The notes under the pieces were generated by a model. That model saw only the letters and a program-made list of their open reading frames with translations. It ran no database searches and was not told where the DNA came from. This document shows, in pieces, positions 25,301 to 34,527 of a stretch of 64,000 nucleotides of DNA (position 1 is the first letter of the stretch; the number at the start of each line of letters is the position of its first letter). Position numbers and translations under genes: made by a program. Source of the stretch: Deltaproteobacteria bacterium (lineage in GTDB: Bacteria > Desulfobacterota > BSN033 > UBA1163); the NCBI GenBank assembly GCA_020059605.1, contig JAGVBT010000164.1, forward strand, positions 55,431-119,430. The letters run 5' to 3'.

Positions 25301-27440
25301 CCGAAGGGAAACCCGGCCACGGTAAATGGTACACATATACCCCTGCGCCAAAGCCTCCATAACCCTTCTCCACAGAGCCTACAGCATGAGCTGCGATTTT
25401 AACGGGAATAGTTGTTGGAATCAGCGGCGGATTACCCGCCTGCACCACATTGAAATAGTACCTTAAATCCCCTTGGGCATGAGCCCTTGCAAAGTTCTTA
25501 TAATACCCATCCAATGATGACGATGCATGTGCCTCGATTTTTCCGGGCACAGGGATCCCATCTTCAGAGCATCCCACAAATTTTAGAGTGATGTTGCCGG
25601 CAGCGGAGTAGATGGTGTTACCCAAATATCCCCAGTCAACCACCACTGGTCCACATTGAATCCCAAAATTATTCACGTCTTCCCAAGAGATGAAATTATA
25701 GTTGGTTTCGTCGATGTGACACACAACTTGAGTGTATATATTCGCGATGGCCAAATCCTCCTGATTTGGATTGGTGCCTAATTGGTACTCTTGTAAATTC
25801 GTGATGTTATCGGCGTCATTATCCAGTGCCGCATCTAAAGGATTGAGTGGATTAAGCCCATTGGCCACTTCCCAACCGTCTGGCATTCCATCATTATCTG
25901 TATCCCGGTTTCTTGGGTTCGTGCCCAATCTAAATTCTTGCAAGTTCGTGAGGCCATCCCAATCAGCCTCGCCTGAAGGCCCTTGGGTTAGATCCCCAAA
26001 ATATGTCATCTCCCAACTATCTGGGAGGCCATCCAGGTCGGAATCCATCTCTGTGACGACTACGTTGTCAAACGCAACGGTTATTCGACCCCACTCATCT
26101 GAGTTATGTATCTCGCTGACACGGGTCCCAATGCCTTTGCGGCCTTTAGGGAGGCCGGCAACGTTCGGGAGGGAGGCCGAGTCAAATGAGATTTCAGAGT
26201 CGTCGCAACCAAGAGTAGCAGTTGATCCGTCCCAGGAAATAGAAAATCTATGTGTTTCATTGATGTTGACATTTTTGAAGATCCCCGAGTGAAGAACTTC
26301 AGATTCATTTGGCAGGTTGCAGTCGGGGGCAGTGCATCTTGATACAGCGTAGAATGCCTGTGGGCCGCTCCCTTGATCTAAGATTCCCACTATTGCATTG
26401 ACATCTCCTGACAAATCATACGGTTGACTACTTCCAGTGCCATCATTAAACAAGCCTGCATAAAGTCTGCCCTGTGAACGGGCACCCACTGTCTGAATAT
26501 CTATGGCTTTAAGATCTGCTTCAAATCCCCAAATTTCTTGGGAATCAACGAAATGCATATTGTTGTCGCCATTAACTCCAAATCGGCTCAATCTTGATAC
26601 GAGCACTCCGCCAGAAACTGCCCGGACAAACCCCCAGGTGGCCCACCTGGTTGGATCGATCCCGCCAGTTTCAAAGTCGTCGTACTTGTTTATCAGGTCT
26701 CCATTTACATACACATTGTCGAACTCAGCAGAGACAAATCCTCCTTCATTTGGACCCGAAATGTCGCTGATGCGAGTTCCAATTGTTTTGAAGGAAGTAT
26801 TAGGTACTTCTGACCTTGTCGGACCAGAATATAATCTGTTAGTTGAACCAAACCAAAAACTAAATAACGTCGTCCCATCATAGCTGATGGATAAGTTGTG
26901 TGTTTCTCCAGGGTTAACGGTCCCAAGGAATTCCTCGTAGTTCAAGACCGTAGGGGAGGTGCATTGTGCATCGCCACATCGAGAGACCATGTAGTATCCC
27001 CTCAAGGCACCTGCTCTTTCTCTGATTCCTATCTCGGCATGGATATCTCCCAAAGTGTCTCTGTAAAAGTAACCCCCAAGGCGGGCACGGGGGAATGCTT
27101 CAGTATTACTTACTGTGATGATGGTAACATCCGCGTTAATGGAATTTATTGCATTCGGATCAATAAAAATTAGGTCATTGCTTCCGTTTATCCCATACCG
27201 AGTGAGAGTAGACACAAGCACTCCGTCTCGAACGTACCTCACAAATTCGAGATTCTCCCACTTGGTTCCGTCAATTCGGCTTCCGGAGAAATCGTCAACC
27301 AAGTATTGTGCTTGAACACTATTTATTATTCCCAAGATGGCAATAAAGAAAAAAATGGCCAACAATAAATTGAACGACTTGAACCTGTTTTTCACAAAAA
27401 ATGAACCAAATATTTTACGAACTAACTGTCTTTTATTCAT
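22383..27440 (-). CDS. Giant secreted protein with thrombospondin type 3 repeats and a Vps62-like domain
   Basis: The ATG at 27440 follows AAAGGAG (the track ATG seven codons upstream has no site). The 1685-residue protein has a signal or anchor near residues 25-45. Two related lectin-like segments follow ([15 protein letters not shown] and [20 protein letters not shown]). Next are Ca-binding [12 protein letters not shown] repeats, a strand-rich region, and about eight type 3 repeats (DSDGDGxGDxCDNCPxxxNPDQ). A domain like Vps62 comes next ([35 protein letters not shown]), then more type 3 repeats and an LWPPNHKM C-terminal surface domain. It is probably a Ca-dependent cell-surface or matrix protein. 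No sorting signal was recognised. Confidence 0.85.
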   Translation of the reverse strand: MNKRQLVRKIFGSFFVKNRFKSFNLLLAIFFFIAILGIINSVQAQYLVDDFSGSRIDGTKWENLEFVRYVRDGVLVSTLTRYGINGSNDLIFIDPNAINSINADVTIITVSNTEAFPRARLGGYFYRDTLGDIHAEIGIRERAGALRGYYMVSRCGDAQCTSPTVLNYEEFLGTVNPGETHNLSISYDGTTLFSFWFGSTNRLYSGPTRSEVPNTSFKTIGTRISDISGPNEGGFVSAEFDNVYVNGDLINKYDDFETGGIDPTRWATWGFVRAVSGGVLVSRLSRFGVNGDNNMHFVDSQEIWGFEADLKAIDIQTVGARSQGRLYAGLFNDGTGSSQPYDLSGDVNAIVGILDQGSGPQAFYAVSRCTAPDCNLPNESEVLHSGIFKNVNINETHRFSISWDGSTATLGCDDSEISFDSASLPNVAGLPKGRKGIGTRVSEIHNSDEWGRITVAFDNVVVTEMDSDLDGLPDSWEMTYFGDLTQGPSGEADWDGLTNLQEFRLGTNPRNRDTDNDGMPDGWEVANGLNPLNPLDAALDNDADNITNLQEYQLGTNPNQEDLAIANIYTQVVCHIDETNYNFISWEDVNNFGIQCGPVVVDWGYLGNTIYSAAGNITLKFVGCSEDGIPVPGKIEAHASSSLDGYYKNFARAHAQGDLRYYFNVVQAGNPPLIPTTIPVKIAAHAVGSVEKGYGGFGAGVYVYHLPWPGFPSDPFQIGWHGVGPYSASLDQSITLDLAINNQYQVFLSANANCSSVGTLDLSDDVCVASVYFYPIIRFDQAAFDQKWGSASFRLEDYYRILFSPNIEVLLQKDSDGDGVKDACDNCPYVSNPDQLDSDWDGVGDVCDNCPFISNPDQQDSDGDGIGDVCDNCPYVSNPDQLDSDGDWVGDVCDHCPSVYNPDQLDSDGDGVGDACDNCPSVSNPDQLDSDGDGKGDVCDNCRYDYNSNQEDYDGDGIGDACDNCPIDHNPEQEDIDSDWVGDICQGNCSNGKGISCLDMYAPIIRISGAYGCYIRYYCPPGYPPNSPYCVPYEYCPPNNSDFQPKEIRSILDESDLHSLNPHCWWDGLLLKCSYDYDRKPVALSSLMKHNEEGANLDMEGADGGYINQRSIVPEPERFKDYSNTVYGTEREFTDRETGKSYKALQYWFFYPYNDWENKHEGDWEMIQVILDYPSRNPKYITYAWHHGGTNFQWDDKTVERLEDIHPVVYVASGSHASYWSAGAHPFYQEIDNWFDDCFTDHAWVEKELTPPSIPGDPGVPVETYNLVQVDSETSTWINWKGHWGEIDWGPAAINTGSSGPNSPGTTTKWKDPMGFARNPLPDNYSTCTNSPVRLHIYDSAGNHVGPNSAGKIEAQIPGLYLYTPDHKNKSIIVTSDDLLFKLEATATGEGVFDFAFSKYERTASEAMTVIYEGISISKNGIAMVHASSNNPNYEMLIDWNGDGTTDYSVQPSQVRRREIPITPISNNVVEKPTPGPLDTDRDGIFNSMDNCPSVYNPDQEDLDKDGIGDACDPDIDNDGILNAQDNSPYIYNPDQKDSDGDGIGDASDNCPSVFNPEQKDSDGDGIGDACACVLGDPFANPAVLWPPNHKMISVNVGASAFYNCNPLPTCKITSVSSNEPQEGLGDGDMYPDWQITGDLSVNLRAERSGTGKGRVYTIGITCTDAFNKSSTGSVSVTVPHDKGK
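24480..25010. repeat. Tandem 69-bp coding repeats
   Basis: About seven units with 69-base period encode the 23-residue type 3 repeat of the giant protein. The CAGTTGTCGCAGACATCGCC core recurs with small changes. A second, shorter group lies at about 22720-23000. Confidence 0.85.
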
Positions 27441-27636
27441 GAGCACAATCTCCTTTCTCATTTATATTTCCTGGACGTTTCTAAAATAATAAAACCACCT
27501 AATCTGTGGCATTTCTAAGTCCTAGCAGGGTTCTGCTTTCGGCGAATTCAGGATGGACCAGAATTCATCGAGATTGCTAAAAGCTCTTTTTCCCTCAACC
27601 CCGACTTCCTCAACCACTCCGGCAAGGATTCTATTC

Positions 27637-27949
27637 TCATAATTTCACTTCACTGACCTGAATCGTGGGTTGAATGGTGGTGTAATTGAGCATATCTGCC
27701 ATGATTGCCTAGGGCATACAGGCCGAAGGCCGTTTGAAATGCCTCCATTGATTCGAAATAGAGGTGACACATGGCGATGTAGGTTGCCGGCGTCCCTATC
27801 GGTATGCCGCTCAGTCCCTGTTCTGCATCCACACACTTGCAGGCAGTCCCTAACTTTTTTCTGACCATGGGAATGTGTTTATTAAAATAGTAGTCCATGT
27901 CGAATGTTTTACCTTCTTCATTCGAATAAAACAGACTGACCTTGATCAC
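27637..27949 (-). pseudogene. EthD-family protein with C-terminal frameshift
   Basis: The GTG at 27949 opens MIKVSLFYSNEEGKTFDMDYYFNKHIPMV, the usual EthD-type dimeric alpha-beta barrel start, and continues normally to FQTAFGLYA. The uninterrupted frame then ends in an unrelated HHHSTHDSGQ tail. Removing one base near 27707-27710 restores the family ending (AIMADMLNYTTIQPTIQVSEVKL) and a stop at 27637. So the gene is frameshifted by decay or a sequence error. Family members are found in degradation pathways; a reaction is seldom known. Confidence 0.7.
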
Positions 27950-28154
27950 TGATCTGTCCTCTCTTCCTGTTGTGAGGATGAGCGGGTCTGTCTTCAGGAA
28001 TCAAAGAGGAGGGTTGGAATTTATTTTCGTCTTTTTTGATGTATCCAAACCCTCCACACTTGGAACAGACGACTCCATATTTACGGCCATAGCTGTTGCA
28101 GTGAGGACAACCCTTCATACCAATTCTTTCCGCATCAAATGCTTTGTTTTTCAT
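27918..28154 (-). CDS. Small zinc-ribbon protein
   Basis: The 78-residue protein has CPHCNSYGRKYGVVCSKCGGFGY, a DnaJ-like pair of CxxC knuckles, near the N-terminus and a polar tail. It overlaps the start of the EthD-like gene by 32 bases. The ribosome binding site is weak, so existence is moderately certain; the dense Cys pattern argues it is real. A role in metal binding or protein contact is inference. Confidence 0.5.
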   Translation of the reverse strand: MKNKAFDAERIGMKGCPHCNSYGRKYGVVCSKCGGFGYIKKDENKFQPSSLIPEDRPAHPHNRKRGQISDQGQSVLFE

Positions 28155-28317
28155 TTTACTGGTTTACTATTTACACTCTTATATTTAAAAAATTGTGAAA
28201 TTGACATTACCTTTAGCCTATGATATGGTTCCTGATGGTTCGAACCGTCAGATATTTTTGCTTATTTTCTGTTGTTGTAAAACCTATTGATTTATCAATG
28301 GGTTCTGAAGGGGAAAA

Positions 28318-30297
28318 ATGGCGATAAAAGCAAAATCTCCCCCCGTCACCATAGATCTGAATGAGTTCAAGCTTCATATAACCCTCCAGCATAGAAATGA
28401 ACTGACCCTTCATTTCAACTCACCCTCCCGGAAGTTTTACCTCACCGTCATCGCCTTTGTTGTTAACGAGATGAAAAGATTGGGGAAAATCACTTCCATC
28501 CCCCTCGAAGGAAACTATGACCTCCTTGCATTACTAAACAATACGGTTGGAGAGGCTGCCGGATCATCGGATAAAGAGCATTTGTTGCCAAGGATCTACA
28601 GAAAATGGAAGGATGTCCTGCCTAACCTTGAAGAGGCTCATCTTTTTAAGGTCCTTGGAAGAAGAAAAGAATATGACGAAGGAGTTGCCAAGACCTATCA
28701 TTTTACAGAGGCTGAAAAAGATCATTGGGCGAATCTTTTTGAATATAAAGGGAGCGAAGAGAATGTCAGGCTGAAGTTTGCCGTTGATAGAATAGGAGCA
28801 GGCTTAGATGATGTTGTCATCATCTATGAGGATGCTATCAATGGCGATGCATGGGACAGGTTCTTATCAAATCTTAAAGGAAAGGCCGAAAGTGTGCCTG
28901 AAATTGGAGCGGTCCAACCCTCTCCAGAAGTACCCGAACCTACGGTATCTCTGCCAAGGGAACACGGGACGACTCTGCAGAGCCGGTATCGTTGGATAGC
29001 CCTTGTTGCAATGATAATCATCATTGCAGGGGCTGCCACATTGGCCATCTGGATATTTTATCCAAAATCTTCCCCTGTCAAAAGGGCTTCAATGGAGAAG
29101 ATGGCCTTTCCTCTTCCTGACAAACCCTCCATTGCTGTACTTCCATTCGTGAACATGAGCAAAGACCCCGAGCAGGAGTTTTTCAGTGAGGGTTTGACTG
29201 AGGAGATCATCACGACGCTTTCCAAGAGTCCACACCTCTTTGTGATTGCCCGCAGCTCGACGTCCAAATATAAGAACAAACCTGTTGAGATCAGACAAGT
29301 GAGCGAGGAATTAGGGGTGAGGTATGTGCTGGAAGGGAGCGTCCGTCGATCCGGGGAAAAGGTCCGTATCACGGCGCAGCTCATTGACGCACTTGGCGGC
29401 CATCATCTCTGGGCTGAACACTTTGATAAGGAAACCGGGGATATTTTAACTGCCCAGGACGAGATCGCCTTAAAGATCATGAAGGTGCTGCACGTGAAAT
29501 TGCAGGCAGAGCATATGGGGAGCGAAACGGGAAAAGGCACAAAGAATCTGGAGATATTTCTGAAGTCCATGGAAGCTCGCGAGCAGGTCCTTCGCTACAC
29601 AAAAGAGGGGAATGCCCGGGCCCGTCAACTCTTTGAGGAGGTCATCGCTCAGGACCCGGATTACGCGAGGGGGTACTCGGGTCTTGCGATTACCTATGCA
29701 GCGGATGTGTGGCTCGGCACGAGCAAGTCGCCCGGGGAATCGTTGACAAAAGCCATCGAGTTCGGACAGAAAGCCGTTTCGCTGGATGGATCGGATGCCA
29801 CTGCTCAAGCCACTCTGGCCTATCTTTTTGCCATGACCCGGCAGTACGACAAGGCAGTCTCTCAGGCTGAGCATGCATTAGCTCTCGATCCGAATTCGTA
29901 TTCTGTCATCAACAATTGCGGACTTGCCCTGGCCTATTCGGGAAAGCATGAGGAAGCGCTTCCATTGCTTCAGAGAGCGGTTCGTCTGAACCCCTCCGTA
30001 GCTCAATCTTTCGTGATGTCGAGCATGGCTTACCGTGTCGTCGGTCGATACGATGAAGCATACAAAGAGGCGAAAAAAGCGGTGGAGCGGAACCCGAAGA
30101 GTCAGCTTGCCCAGATCGCACTCGCTGTCACAAGCATCCTAACAGGGCGGGAGGAAGGGGCAAACGCAGCGGCTGCCCAGGTTCTTAAGATCAATCCGTC
30201 ATTTTCTCTGGAGCAGTATGAAAGGACACTCCCCTTCAAGGATAAGTCTCAAGTCGACCTCGTGACCGACGCCTTGCGTAAGGCCGGCCTAAAATAA
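28318..30297 (+). CDS. Membrane protein with TolB-N-like (FlgO-type) domain and TPR repeats
   Basis: The 659-residue protein starts after GAAGGGG. Residues 1-215 are a soluble domain I do not recognise. A single membrane segment follows (WIALVAMIIIIAGAATLAIWIF, about residues 223-245), then the KPSIAVLPFVNMSKDPEQEFFSEGLTEEI domain typical of CadC-like and adenylate-cyclase-like regulators, and at least four TPRs to the end. In relatives the N-terminal domain is a winged helix or cyclase; here it seems to be neither. By topology the N-terminus is cytoplasmic and TolB-N/TPR periplasmic, so it may relay an envelope signal. Confidence 0.75.
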   Translation: MAIKAKSPPVTIDLNEFKLHITLQHRNELTLHFNSPSRKFYLTVIAFVVNEMKRLGKITSIPLEGNYDLLALLNNTVGEAAGSSDKEHLLPRIYRKWKDVLPNLEEAHLFKVLGRRKEYDEGVAKTYHFTEAEKDHWANLFEYKGSEENVRLKFAVDRIGAGLDDVVIIYEDAINGDAWDRFLSNLKGKAESVPEIGAVQPSPEVPEPTVSLPREHGTTLQSRYRWIALVAMIIIIAGAATLAIWIFYPKSSPVKRASMEKMAFPLPDKPSIAVLPFVNMSKDPEQEFFSEGLTEEIITTLSKSPHLFVIARSSTSKYKNKPVEIRQVSEELGVRYVLEGSVRRSGEKVRITAQLIDALGGHHLWAEHFDKETGDILTAQDEIALKIMKVLHVKLQAEHMGSETGKGTKNLEIFLKSMEAREQVLRYTKEGNARARQLFEEVIAQDPDYARGYSGLAITYAADVWLGTSKSPGESLTKAIEFGQKAVSLDGSDATAQATLAYLFAMTRQYDKAVSQAEHALALDPNSYSVINNCGLALAYSGKHEEALPLLQRAVRLNPSVAQSFVMSSMAYRVVGRYDEAYKEAKKAVERNPKSQLAQIALAVTSILTGREEGANAAAAQVLKINPSFSLEQYERTLPFKDKSQVDLVTDALRKAGLK

Positions 30298-30696
30298 GAT
30301 AACCCAAATTCCTGCTTCAAACTCCAGTTACGAAATCCATCCATCTCTTACTTATTAGACTACCTTTCATATTGATATCAACTCAATACAGAAAAGGGGC
30401 AAGGCGCTGTTTGTTTTAAGACAGGCTATTTGAAAACAAACAGAGAAATAATTTCTTTTTTAATCCAATGTGTTAACTCCTCCATCCTTCCTCTCATGTC
30501 TGCTTTCAGATAATTTTCCCATGATTTGGTTTATTTTATTTTTTCAGCCTTTATCGGTGCGATGAGGATGAAAAGTTTTCCAATGAAATTTAATTTATTG
30601 ATTTTATTAAATAACGTGAATCATCCGAACGGGATCCTTTAAGATTTTTCTTTTGCTCTGTTGATTGGCATTCTCCTTGCTATTCCTCAACTAAGT
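30298..30696. other. Intergenic region, AT-rich
   Basis: No gene or strong hairpin seen. Its right end holds the candidate sigma-54 promoter at 30665-30681. Confidence 0.5.
30665..30681 (+). promoter_or_regulatory. Candidate sigma-54 promoter
   Basis: TTGGCATTCTCCTTGCT matches the TTGGCAc...TTGCw consensus with the obligatory 10 bases between GG and GC. The predicted start near 30691 is only about 6 bases before the ATG at 30697, which is unusually short and lowers confidence. No enhancer site for an NtrC-type activator was identified. Confidence 0.4.
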
Positions 30697-31092
30697 ATGA
30701 AAGTTTTAATTATTGAAAACGACAGAACCTTCCAGAAATCCCTTTCGTATTTCATCGAACATCAAAGAAATGACGAGGTGTTTCTTGCGGGTTCAAAGAG
30801 GGAGGGGGTCTCCCTTTTTAAGTCCATCCCTTTTGATATCGTCCTTTGCGGAGACCGTCTGCCGGATGGGGGTGGCTTAGATATCTTGACAGAATGGATG
30901 AGTAAGAATCCAAAACTGGTCTCGATATTGATGACCGTTCAGAGCGATGAATGGATGAGAGAGGAAGCGAAGAAGGCGGGGATTCAAGGGTTCCTGGTGA
31001 AACCCTTCGATTTGAAGCAACTTGAGGAAGTCATGTCCATTTCGGATTTCGGATTGCAGAGTGCGGAATTAATTCACGATGAAAGGAGGTGA
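30697..31092 (+). CDS. Stand-alone receiver-domain response regulator
   Basis: The 131-residue protein is one receiver: MKVLIIENDRTF (acidic pocket E..D), acceptor Asp in VLCGDRLPDGGG and conserved Lys in LVKPFD. The track start at 30661 lies within the promoter-like sequence. The last 15 or so residues (SISDFGLQSAELIHDERR) are encoded by TTTCGGATTTCGGATTGC-like DNA that elsewhere is intergenic repeat, so the true domain ends before that. It is followed within 3 bases by the rhodanese gene and may share its transcript. Confidence 0.75.
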   Translation: MKVLIIENDRTFQKSLSYFIEHQRNDEVFLAGSKREGVSLFKSIPFDIVLCGDRLPDGGGLDILTEWMSKNPKLVSILMTVQSDEWMREEAKKAGIQGFLVKPFDLKQLEEVMSISDFGLQSAELIHDERR

Positions 31093-31095
31093 AAA

Positions 31096-31563
31096 ATGAT
31101 GATGCATAAGAGGATGTTTGTTTTAATGCTGGCGTTTGTGTTCAGTCTTTCGATGGTCAGCCTGACACTGGCACAGGATAAGCCCAAGGCTCCTGCCTGG
31201 CAGTCTACACCGGTGAAAGACTGGGTAGCCAAGGCAAAAGCGGAGATCAAGAAGGTGACCCCGGCCGATGTGAAGGCCGCCATCGATAAGAAGGAGAAAG
31301 CTGTCATTCTCGATGTCAGAGACCCTGATGAGTTTAAGGCAGGCCATCTTCCCGGAGCCGTTCACGTCTCCAGAGGCAAGCTGGAGTTTACGGTCTGGGA
31401 TAAAGTTACGGACAGGGATGGCAAAATCTACGTCTATTGCCTGACGGCAGCTCGTTCAGCTTTAGCTACGAAGACCCTGAACGATCTGGGTTACAAAAAT
31501 GCCGTTCTGATGGATGCCCACTTTGAGGAGTGGGTGAAAGCCGGTTATCCCGTAGAGAGATAA
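31096..31563 (+). CDS. Exported rhodanese-like sulfurtransferase
   Basis: The 155-residue protein has AAAGGAGGT upstream of the ATG and a Sec signal peptide ending near LTLAQ. The rhodanese domain shows VILDVRDPDEFKAGHLPGAVHV and the active-site loop YCLTAARS with the catalytic Cys. Such proteins carry persulfide sulfur and would act in the periplasm. It lies just before a polysulfide/thiosulfate-reductase-like operon, although a terminator intervenes, so it may supply or accept sulfane sulfur for that enzyme. Confidence 0.9.
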   Translation: MMMHKRMFVLMLAFVFSLSMVSLTLAQDKPKAPAWQSTPVKDWVAKAKAEIKKVTPADVKAAIDKKEKAVILDVRDPDEFKAGHLPGAVHVSRGKLEFTVWDKVTDRDGKIYVYCLTAARSALATKTLNDLGYKNAVLMDAHFEEWVKAGYPVER

Positions 31564-31570
31564 ACGTTTT

Positions 31571-31608
31571 ATTCCCTGTCCCCGGGGTCCGGGGGCAGGG
31601 AATTTTTA
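31571..31608 (+). terminator. Rho-independent terminator after the rhodanese gene
   Basis: ATTCCCTGTCCCCGG pairs with CCGGGGGCAGGGAAT over a short loop, followed by a T-run. Strong canonical form. Confidence 0.85.
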
Positions 31609-31620
31609 TAATTTCTAAAA

Positions 31621-31691
31621 TCCTCCCCAACCTCCCTTTTTCAAAGGGAGGTATTCTCTCTCTTTGACAAAGAGGGAAGAGGGGAGATTTT
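31621..31691. repeat. Relative of the MITE-like element interior
   Basis: CCTCCCTTT..AAAGGGAGG, then CTCTTTGACAAAGAGGG and GAGGGGAGATTTT, resembles the interior of the elements at 14684 and 21661, but the terminal inverted repeats are not seen. It sits between the terminator and the molybdoenzyme gene. Confidence 0.5.
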
Positions 31692-31737
31692 CCGATATTT
31701 ATGACAGTTCAATTCTGATATTCTTGAGTTTAAGGAC

Positions 31738-33924
31738 ATGGAAAATATAAAGATCACGAGGCGGGGTTTCTTAAAGACGGCTGTGGCAGGAGCAGGTGCA
31801 TTCTCTTTAACTTCCGGGCTCCTCGATTTTCAAAAATGGGTCCATGCGAGCGCTGGTGCCGCTGTCACGAGTGTTCCCACGATTTGTAATGGATGCGGGA
31901 ATCGTTGCGGGATTTTTGCCCATGTCAAGAATGGGAGATTATGGAAGATCGAAGGAAACCCCGATGCGAATGGAAATCTCGGCGTCATCTGCCCGAAAGG
32001 ACACGGGTACCTTCATGATTTATACAACCCCAATCGATTGAAAGGCCCTTTAAAAAGGGTCGGGGATAAATTTGAGCCCATTTCGTGGGAAGAAGCCTAC
32101 AAAGAAATTGCTCAGAAGATGAATCTGATTTTGTTAGCGAACGGCCCCCAGAGCATCTTCTGGGTCAATTATCCACAGACCAACCATGCCTATGCACTGA
32201 GGTTGATGCATGCCCTTGGAAGCCCGCATTACTTCACCCACGGCTCAACCTGTTTTACGGCAAGAAATGCGGGATGGGCGACAACGGTCGGGGAGCTTCC
32301 CTCCAATGATCTGAGCCATTCCCGGTATATTCTTATCGTTGGCCGTAACCCGGCTGGAGGCATCGATCTCGGGCAGGTGAAGAGGATTGCCGAAGCAAAA
32401 GAGAAGGGGGCAAAATTGGTGGTGGTCGATCCAAGGCACAGTGAAACCGCGATTCTGGCGGATGAGTGGCTTCCAATCAAACCCGGCACGGATCTGGCCT
32501 TTCTTTTGGGAATGATCAATGTGTTTGTCAAGGAGGGGTTGTATGACGGGCGCTTTGTCAGAGAGAAAACAGTAGGATTCGAGCAACTGGAAGAGGAAAT
32601 CGTCAACTATCCTCCGGAATGGGCGGAGAAGGTTTGTGAGATTCCGGCCAGGACGATCGTCCAGATCGCTCGTGAAATGGCAAAGGCCAAGCCTAAAGCC
32701 CTTATCCACCGGGGCTATCATGGGGCTTTCGGATCTCAATATCTTAACAGTTTTCAAACCGCCAGGGCGCTGGCCATTGCCAACAGTCTTCTGGGAAATA
32801 TTAACAGGGAAGGGGGAATCTACTTTCCCCAATCAGCTCAGCTCGGAGAACTTCAGCCCGACCATCCCGCGCCGGACCTCCCCGAAATGGGAAAAGCGGA
32901 TGGGACAGGGGTGCCCGGAAGATATCCCCTGGGAAGTTATGGAGATGGAATTGCCCATGCCATCCCGGAACTGGCGCTTCGGGGTGAACTGAAAGCCGGA
33001 TTCGTCTATCACAACAATCCCCTTCGAACCAACCCCAATCCCAAACGTGTCATTGCCGGTTACAAAAAACTTGATCTGCTGGTCGTCATCGATACGGTTC
33101 TCTCTGAGACTGCATCCATTGCCCATTACGTCCTGCCGGAGTCATTCTATCTGGAGCGGACGGAGGCGATTGATACGAAACATAGCGGCAAGCGGGCCCA
33201 GGTGAGCCTCCAGCAGCAGGCGGTCAAACCTTTGTTCGACACCCGGCCGGGAACACAGATCATCATTGAACTGGCAAAGCATCTTGGGGTTGGAAAATAT
33301 TTTAACTTTGATATCGAGGAAGCCAACCGGTTGCGGCTTCGGTCCCTGGGGGTCACCCTTGAGAATTTGAAGAAAAAAGGAGTTCTCTTTGTAGGGGAGA
33401 AGTGGAAAGAGGGTTGTGGAAAGCTAAATACTCCGTCAGGAAAAGTGGAAATTCACTCCAGTACTCTAGAAAAACTTGACTTTCCCTCCATCCCACGATG
33501 GGAAGAACCCCTTGTCTCTCCCGATCCGAAAGACCCCCAATCTTTCCGGTTACTTCATGGAAAGCAGGCGATCCATACCCATGCGATGACGGCCAACCAA
33601 CCCTATCTCATGGCAATCAGCCAGAGGTATGATATGATTCGGCTCTGGATGAACAGAGAACGGGGGGTTCGCCTGGGCCTGAAGGACGGGGATTGGGTCC
33701 AAATCAAATCGATGGTCGGGGAAGGGAAGATACGGGTCCGGTTAACCGGCGGGATCCATCCTTCCTGTGTTTGGCTTCCAAGCGGATACGGGATCTTTTC
33801 TAAACATTTGAAGACCGCTTTTGATATGGGGCTCTCCTACAATGATTTTCTTCCGACCTACTTCGATCCGACGGTTGGACACGCGATGTCTTCGGAGATC
33901 GTGGTGCAGGTGACGAAAGCATAA
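31738..33924 (+). CDS. Molybdopterin oxidoreductase, polysulfide/thiosulfate reductase catalytic subunit-like (PsrA/PhsA)
   Basis: The 728-residue protein begins with a Tat leader (TRRGFLKTAVAGAGAF), so it is exported folded. A [4Fe-4S] motif follows (CNGCGNRCG....GVICPKGH). The usual bis-MGD domains follow, with Cys in GSTCFTARN at the position of the Mo ligand, as in PsrA/PhsA. The C-terminal domain shows HTHAMTANQPYL and the MSSEIVV end. It leads an operon with a four-cluster ferredoxin, a TorD chaperone, a small lipoprotein and NrfD. By family and context it would reduce polysulfide, thiosulfate or a related sulfur compound with quinol electrons; tetrathionate or arsenate are alternatives. 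Confidence 0.85.
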   Translation: MENIKITRRGFLKTAVAGAGAFSLTSGLLDFQKWVHASAGAAVTSVPTICNGCGNRCGIFAHVKNGRLWKIEGNPDANGNLGVICPKGHGYLHDLYNPNRLKGPLKRVGDKFEPISWEEAYKEIAQKMNLILLANGPQSIFWVNYPQTNHAYALRLMHALGSPHYFTHGSTCFTARNAGWATTVGELPSNDLSHSRYILIVGRNPAGGIDLGQVKRIAEAKEKGAKLVVVDPRHSETAILADEWLPIKPGTDLAFLLGMINVFVKEGLYDGRFVREKTVGFEQLEEEIVNYPPEWAEKVCEIPARTIVQIAREMAKAKPKALIHRGYHGAFGSQYLNSFQTARALAIANSLLGNINREGGIYFPQSAQLGELQPDHPAPDLPEMGKADGTGVPGRYPLGSYGDGIAHAIPELALRGELKAGFVYHNNPLRTNPNPKRVIAGYKKLDLLVVIDTVLSETASIAHYVLPESFYLERTEAIDTKHSGKRAQVSLQQQAVKPLFDTRPGTQIIIELAKHLGVGKYFNFDIEEANRLRLRSLGVTLENLKKKGVLFVGEKWKEGCGKLNTPSGKVEIHSSTLEKLDFPSIPRWEEPLVSPDPKDPQSFRLLHGKQAIHTHAMTANQPYLMAISQRYDMIRLWMNRERGVRLGLKDGDWVQIKSMVGEGKIRVRLTGGIHPSCVWLPSGYGIFSKHLKTAFDMGLSYNDFLPTYFDPTVGHAMSSEIVVQVTKA

Positions 33925-33986
33925 CCCAGTTCGAAGTTCGGAGAAGATGCAGGCAACGGGCAATAATTACTGATGGAGTGATGAGT

Positions 33987-34526
33987 ATGGCGCGATACGG
34001 AATGGTGATCGACGAAACCAAATGCGTGGGATGTCATGCGTGCCGGGTGGCATGTCAGAACCTGAATGGCCTTGCCGAAAAGGAGGCCTATAACCATCTC
34101 GAAGAACGGGAGTACGGGGCATTTCCGAACTTTTCCCGGGAATTTTTGCCGGTTCAATGCCAGCATTGCGACAACCCTCCCTGCGTAAAGGTCTGCCCCA
34201 CAAGGGCTTCTGTGAAGCTGAAGAATGGCGTGGTCCTGGTCGAAAAGAGTAAATGCATCGGTTGCAAATATTGCATTGCCGCCTGTCCATACAATGTGCG
34301 GATTATTAAAAAAGCGGGTTATATCGAAAAATGCCGATTCTGCATCGATTTTATCGAAAAAGGGGAAAAACCGGCCTGTATGACGACCTGCATGACAGGT
34401 GTCAGGATGTTTGGCGACCTGGATGATCCCAATAGCGAAATCTCACAATACATCATCAAGCACAGGTTAAAACAATTTAAGGCTGAGTTAAATACCAAAC
34501 CAAGAATCTATTACAAAAAGGCCTAA
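33987..34526 (+). CDS. Four-cluster ferredoxin subunit (PsrB/PhsB/NrfC-like)
   Basis: ATG 33987 is favoured because GGAGTG sits 6 bases upstream; earlier in-frame starts at 33978 and 33981 are possible. The 179-residue protein opens MARYGMVIDETKCVGCHACRVAC and carries four cluster motifs, including CQHCDNPPCVKVCP, CIGCKYCIAACP and CRFC....CMTTC. It passes electrons between the NrfD membrane subunit and the molybdoenzyme. It has no signal of its own, so it is likely exported with the Tat-bearing catalytic subunit. Confidence 0.9.
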   Translation: MARYGMVIDETKCVGCHACRVACQNLNGLAEKEAYNHLEEREYGAFPNFSREFLPVQCQHCDNPPCVKVCPTRASVKLKNGVVLVEKSKCIGCKYCIAACPYNVRIIKKAGYIEKCRFCIDFIEKGEKPACMTTCMTGVRMFGDLDDPNSEISQYIIKHRLKQFKAELNTKPRIYYKKA

Positions 34527-34527
34527 C

